A stretch of DNA of 64,000 bases from positions 3,820,001 to 3,884,000 of the forward strand of contig NZ_CP085442.1 of assembly GCF_023824195.1 (NCBI RefSeq). Direction: 5' to 3'. Below the pieces are notes generated by a model. The model was given only the letters and a program-made list of their open reading frames with translations. It did not search any database and was not told the DNA's origin. Below are positions 61,535 through 64,000 of the stretch, one piece after another. The position numbers were made by a program, and so were the translations under genes. Each line of letters starts with the position of its first letter. Position 1 is the first letter of the stretch. The stretch comes from Priestia megaterium. GTDB taxonomy: Bacteria; Bacillota; Bacilli; Bacillales; Bacillaceae_H.

Positions 61535-62197
61535 TTATTCAATTTCAATAAATAACACGTGAGCCATAGAGTGAATGGATTTAATCAATTCTACTTTATT
61601 CCCTTTCTTTTTTGCCTTTCCTTTTATCTCTACAAAATAGAGCAGCTCACCTTGATGATGATCTCGGTGAATTTCGTAAGATGAAATCATAATATTTTCT
61701 CTTTCAATCTTATCAAGCAGCTCATAAATATCCTCTTGATTTGCTGCACGAAACTTAATTAAAATGGAATGAGTAGAAAGAGATGTAAACATTACGTTCA
61801 ATATTTCTAAGCCAATCAGCACTAATATAGTTGCGCTAATGCCGACTGTATACATACCCGCCCCAATGGTTAAACCAATTCCCGACGTGGCCCATACGCC
61901 TGCGGCTGTTGTAAGCCCTCTAATATGCTGCTTTTGAATAATAATCATACCTGCTCCTAAAAAACCAATACCGCTTACTACTTGTGCTGCAACCCGGCTC
62001 GGATCAAGGGCCATATGATCTTGATGAAGCACATCTGAAAAGCCATATTTTGAAATTAGCAGAATCAGCGTGCTACCGACAGCAACTAAAAAATGAGTTC
62101 GAAAGCCCGCTTCTTTTGCTCTAAATTCTCTTTCTAATCCAACCAAAGCTCCTAACAGACCTGATAGGGCTAGACGACTAATAAAAGCTGCGGTCAT
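61535..62197 (-). CDS. MgtC/SapB-family membrane protein
   Basis: A 220-residue protein: four or five helices with the family signature LLGALVGLEREFRAKEAGFR (about 10-30), GIGFLGAGMIIIQ and LTTAAGVWATSGIGLTIGAG, then a cytoplasmic ACT-like C-terminal domain (about 145-220, IEREDIYELLDKIERENIMI-type). MgtC proteins modulate magnesium homeostasis and ATP synthase in pathogens; in soil Bacillus the role is uncertain. The start at 62197 follows GGAGGGAGG. Confidence 0.87.
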   Translation of the reverse strand: MTAAFISRLALSGLLGALVGLEREFRAKEAGFRTHFLVAVGSTLILLISKYGFSDVLHQDHMALDPSRVAAQVVSGIGFLGAGMIIIQKQHIRGLTTAAGVWATSGIGLTIGAGMYTVGISATILVLIGLEILNVMFTSLSTHSILIKFRAANQEDIYELLDKIERENIMISSYEIHRDHHQGELLYFVEIKGKAKKKGNKVELIKSIHSMAHVLFIEIE

Positions 62198-62309
62198 TTT
62201 TCCTCCCTCCTTTCTCTTCATCTTCATTTTTTCATAAATGCACCTATTAACTATTTCTATTTTTGTTATAATTTACTATAACTAATTTTTGAAGTGGAGG
62301 CTAATCAAA

Positions 62310-63119
62310 GTGGATAAAGTTATCGATTATTACAGCAGGTTTGATGAGTGGGGGAGATTAGAACGCGAGCCTATTGAGTTTCAAGTAAACTGGCATTTTA
62401 TAAAAAAACACCTTCCTCCTAGCGGACATATTTTAGATAACGGTGCCGGACCGGGAAGATATGCCTTAAAACTAGCAGAAAACGGCTACGAATTAACTCT
62501 AACTGATTTGACGCCTCATTTAGTTGAAACAGCTAAAGAAAAGGCTTTAGAACGGCAAGTATACAATGCATTTCGTGATTTTCACGTGGCAGATGCTCGG
62601 AACCTTCAATGTTGCCTGGATGAACAATTTCATGCGGCACTGATGCTTGGACCAATGTATCATTTGCAGAAGAAACAAGATCGCATTCAAGCTGTCCGAG
62701 AGCTGTATCGAGTCACAAAGCCAGGCGGAACTGTCTTTATTTCGTTTATGCCTCGTGTTCAGCACGTCATTTCTTCTTTAACGTCCCCGGAGCGTTTAAA
62801 ACCAAACAACACGGCAAAAGCGCTTCATGATTTCTATGAATCTGGCTGTTTTGATCATGCCGAAGAAGGACGGTTTACTCACGCTTATTACACTAAAATT
62901 GAAGATGTTATTCCTTTTTTAAAGGAGCATGGCTTTCAATGCGTCGAGCTAATTGCCTCCAACGTCGCTTCATCCGTTAACTCAGAGGAATGGACGTACT
63001 GGCAGAAAACGTCTCCTGAAGAAATGAACAGCATCGTTCAGCTGCTTATTAAGCACGCATCGAGTCCTCATCACCTTGGACTGTCTTCTCATTTACTTTA
63101 TATCGGGCGAAAAAATTAA
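62310..63119 (+). CDS. Class I SAM-dependent methyltransferase
   Basis: A 269-residue enzyme with motif I ILDNGAGPGRYALKLAENGY (about 41-60), an acidic motif II (LTLTDLTP), and post-II ALMLGPMYHLQKKQDRIQAV. It belongs to the Methyltransf_11/25 group; the acceptor is unknown. The GTG at 62310 lies 9 bases after GGAGG; an upstream start is less likely. The stop codon forms the foot of a long hairpin that ends at the next gene's ribosome site. Confidence 0.84.
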   Translation: MDKVIDYYSRFDEWGRLEREPIEFQVNWHFIKKHLPPSGHILDNGAGPGRYALKLAENGYELTLTDLTPHLVETAKEKALERQVYNAFRDFHVADARNLQCCLDEQFHAALMLGPMYHLQKKQDRIQAVRELYRVTKPGGTVFISFMPRVQHVISSLTSPERLKPNNTAKALHDFYESGCFDHAEEGRFTHAYYTKIEDVIPFLKEHGFQCVELIASNVASSVNSEEWTYWQKTSPEEMNSIVQLLIKHASSPHHLGLSSHLLYIGRKN

Positions 63120-63164
63120 TAATCACCTCTACCTATCATAGGATAGATAGAGGTGATTATTAAT
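63116..63164 (+). promoter_or_regulatory. Long hairpin covering the ribosome site of the PGA hydrolase gene
   Basis: TTAATAATCACCTCTA pairs with TAGAGGTGATTATTAA, with further pairing of CCTATC/GGATAG in the loop. The 3' arm contains AGAGGTGATT, the ribosome site for the gene starting at 63163. There is no T run, so it is less a terminator than a translation block in any transcript reading through from the methyltransferase gene. Confidence 0.75.
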
Positions 63165-63882
63165 GAACCGTTTATTCAAATGGAGTACGAGCATTTTGCT
63201 ATGTTTGATGTACTGCTTTGTGATTCCCCTTCCCTCTTATGCAAGCGGTGACTCTTACTCTTCCTATGCAGAACTGCAGCAGCACGAGATTCTCCATCAA
63301 GACTACGATATTCGCTACGAACAGCGCTTTAGCTATTTATCCATTATGGCCATTCACGGCGGAGGAATTGAACCAGGTACATCAGAAGTTGCCAAAGAAC
63401 TCGCCGATCGCTTTTCCGCTTCTTATTATTTATTCGAAGGCATCAAATCAAGCAACAACGGAGTTCTGCACATAACCTCAGAAAACTTTGACGAACCCAC
63501 TGCTAGAGGAATGGCTCAGCAAAGCATGTCCGTTTTGACGATTCACGGCTATAGCGGCAGCCAGCCTATCGTATATGTAGGCGGAAAAAATCAGCTTTAT
63601 AAAGAGCTGGTGAAGCAAGCGCTGCGCAAAAACGGCTTTACAGTCCGTGACGCTCTTTCTGACATAGCTGGAACAAGCGAACAAAATATTGTAAATGATA
63701 ATCTGCTAAAATCCGGAGTGCAGCTTGAACTTACAGCCGAACTAAGAAAATCTTTTTTTATAAACCACGACTGGTCGAGAAACAACCGCATGAATGTAAC
63801 GCCGCTTTTTCATACATTCGTATCTTCCTTACAAGAAGCCTCTTCTTCCTATCAAACTTTTCTTTACCTACAGATTCACTAA
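63163..63882 (+). CDS. Secreted poly-gamma-glutamate hydrolase family protein (YmaC/PghP-like)
   Basis: A 239-residue exported protein with a signal peptide (about 1-27, ending SYAS). It belongs to the gamma-PGA hydrolase family (PF05908): zinc ligands in MAIHGGGIEPGTSEVAKEL (His, Glu) and LTIHGYSGSQP (His). Such zinc peptidases, related to carboxypeptidases and phage PghP, cut poly-gamma-glutamate to short chains. Together with Ggt in this window it could recycle capsule or foreign PGA. Its ribosome site is locked in a hairpin. A terminator follows. Confidence 0.85.
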   Translation: MNRLFKWSTSILLCLMYCFVIPLPSYASGDSYSSYAELQQHEILHQDYDIRYEQRFSYLSIMAIHGGGIEPGTSEVAKELADRFSASYYLFEGIKSSNNGVLHITSENFDEPTARGMAQQSMSVLTIHGYSGSQPIVYVGGKNQLYKELVKQALRKNGFTVRDALSDIAGTSEQNIVNDNLLKSGVQLELTAELRKSFFINHDWSRNNRMNVTPLFHTFVSSLQEASSSYQTFLYLQIH

Positions 63883-63908
63883 TTTTCACAAGCTTTCGAT
63901 TTTCAGAC

Positions 63909-63950
63909 AAAAAAACCAGCGCAGTCTGTGTAATCAAACGCGCTGGTTCT
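63909..63950 (-). terminator. Terminator at the right edge
   Basis: AACCAGCGC pairs with GCGCTGGTT around a 17-base loop; on the minus strand T7 follows. Confidence 0.8.
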
Positions 63951-64000
63951 TATCTATTTCTCTTGCTAAAATAGACCGTTTAAAGCCTTTTTGTTTAAAG
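63934..64000 (-). CDS. C-terminal end of a minus-strand protein (partial)
   Basis: An open minus-strand frame enters at the window edge and gives FKQKGFKRSILAREIDKNQR then V and a TGA at 63934-63936, inside the terminator stem. The basic composition and the stop-in-terminator layout seen elsewhere here support a real gene end. Family not identifiable. Confidence 0.5.
   Translation of the reverse strand, partial: FKQKGFKRSILAREIDKNQRV

Noticed and set aside
1..64000. CRISPR arrays, prophage or complete insertion sequences
   Set aside because: No regularly spaced direct repeats, no transposase, integrase or structural phage genes are visible; the five-copy repeat is dispersed and noncoding.

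Overview
The window looks like chromosome from a spore-forming Bacillaceae species, most likely Priestia (Bacillus) megaterium or a close relative. The reasons are moderate-to-low GC, strong AGGAGG ribosome sites, hairpin plus U-tract terminators between most transcription units, and close homologues of Bacillus subtilis Hpr/ScoC, SigV/RsiV, PdaC, RocE, RocF, Ggt, KtrAB, HtrB/CssRS, LtaS and KatE. Spore-associated genes (YjcZ peptides, a decayed ger gene, a KinB-like kinase) fit this. The species name is an inference. There is no prophage, complete insertion sequence, CRISPR array or rRNA operon; most of the window is core-like metabolism, transport and envelope genes.

Layout. 0-6 kb: end of an unknown gene, hpr, the lysozyme-stress unit sigV-rsiV with divergent pdaC, a decayed ger gene and a repeat-rich surface protein. 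6-16 kb: arginine use (rocF, rocE with a sigma-54 promoter and a cre box), ggt, a TPR protein, two sporulation micropeptide genes, and ktrAB behind a c-di-AMP riboswitch. 16-29 kb: the secretion-stress locus prsA-like/htrB/cssRS, D-cysteine desulfhydrase, acyl-CoA thioesterase, a GntR-DMT pair, a YqcF-like SUFU protein, an M24 peptidase and an LCP ligase. 29-38 kb: small redox and membrane proteins, the OpuF osmoprotectant importer behind a sigma-B-type promoter, tRNA-Thr, a Rieske oxygenase, and an MFS pump with a divergent TetR. 38-50 kb: KinB-like kinase, TSUP transporter, dctP, nitronate monooxygenase, sigma-B-type katE, LCP ligase and ltaS. 50-64 kb: DMT and OYE genes, FbpA-like peptide, a T-box-controlled amino-acid permease, a DUF819 remnant, racemase-LysR-TSUP, acetyltransferases, MgtC, a methyltransferase and a gamma-PGA hydrolase.

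The least explained structure is a dispersed intergenic element of about 215-355 bp, present five times in the same orientation (8933, 16417, 30833, 37858, 61163). It has imperfect terminal inverted repeats, a GC-rich internal stem module that is missing from two copies, and a 3' module that reads on the minus strand as a strong intrinsic terminator. Copies sit exactly at gene ends, and in two cases the element supplies part or all of a neighbouring stop codon. Other points worth a second look are the matched ECF promoters between sigV and pdaC, a six-repeat secreted protein, convergent micropeptide genes with sigma-K-like promoters, a hairpin hiding the ribosome site of the PGA hydrolase, a GGT with an extra C-terminal domain, and two gene remnants (GerB-type, DUF819).
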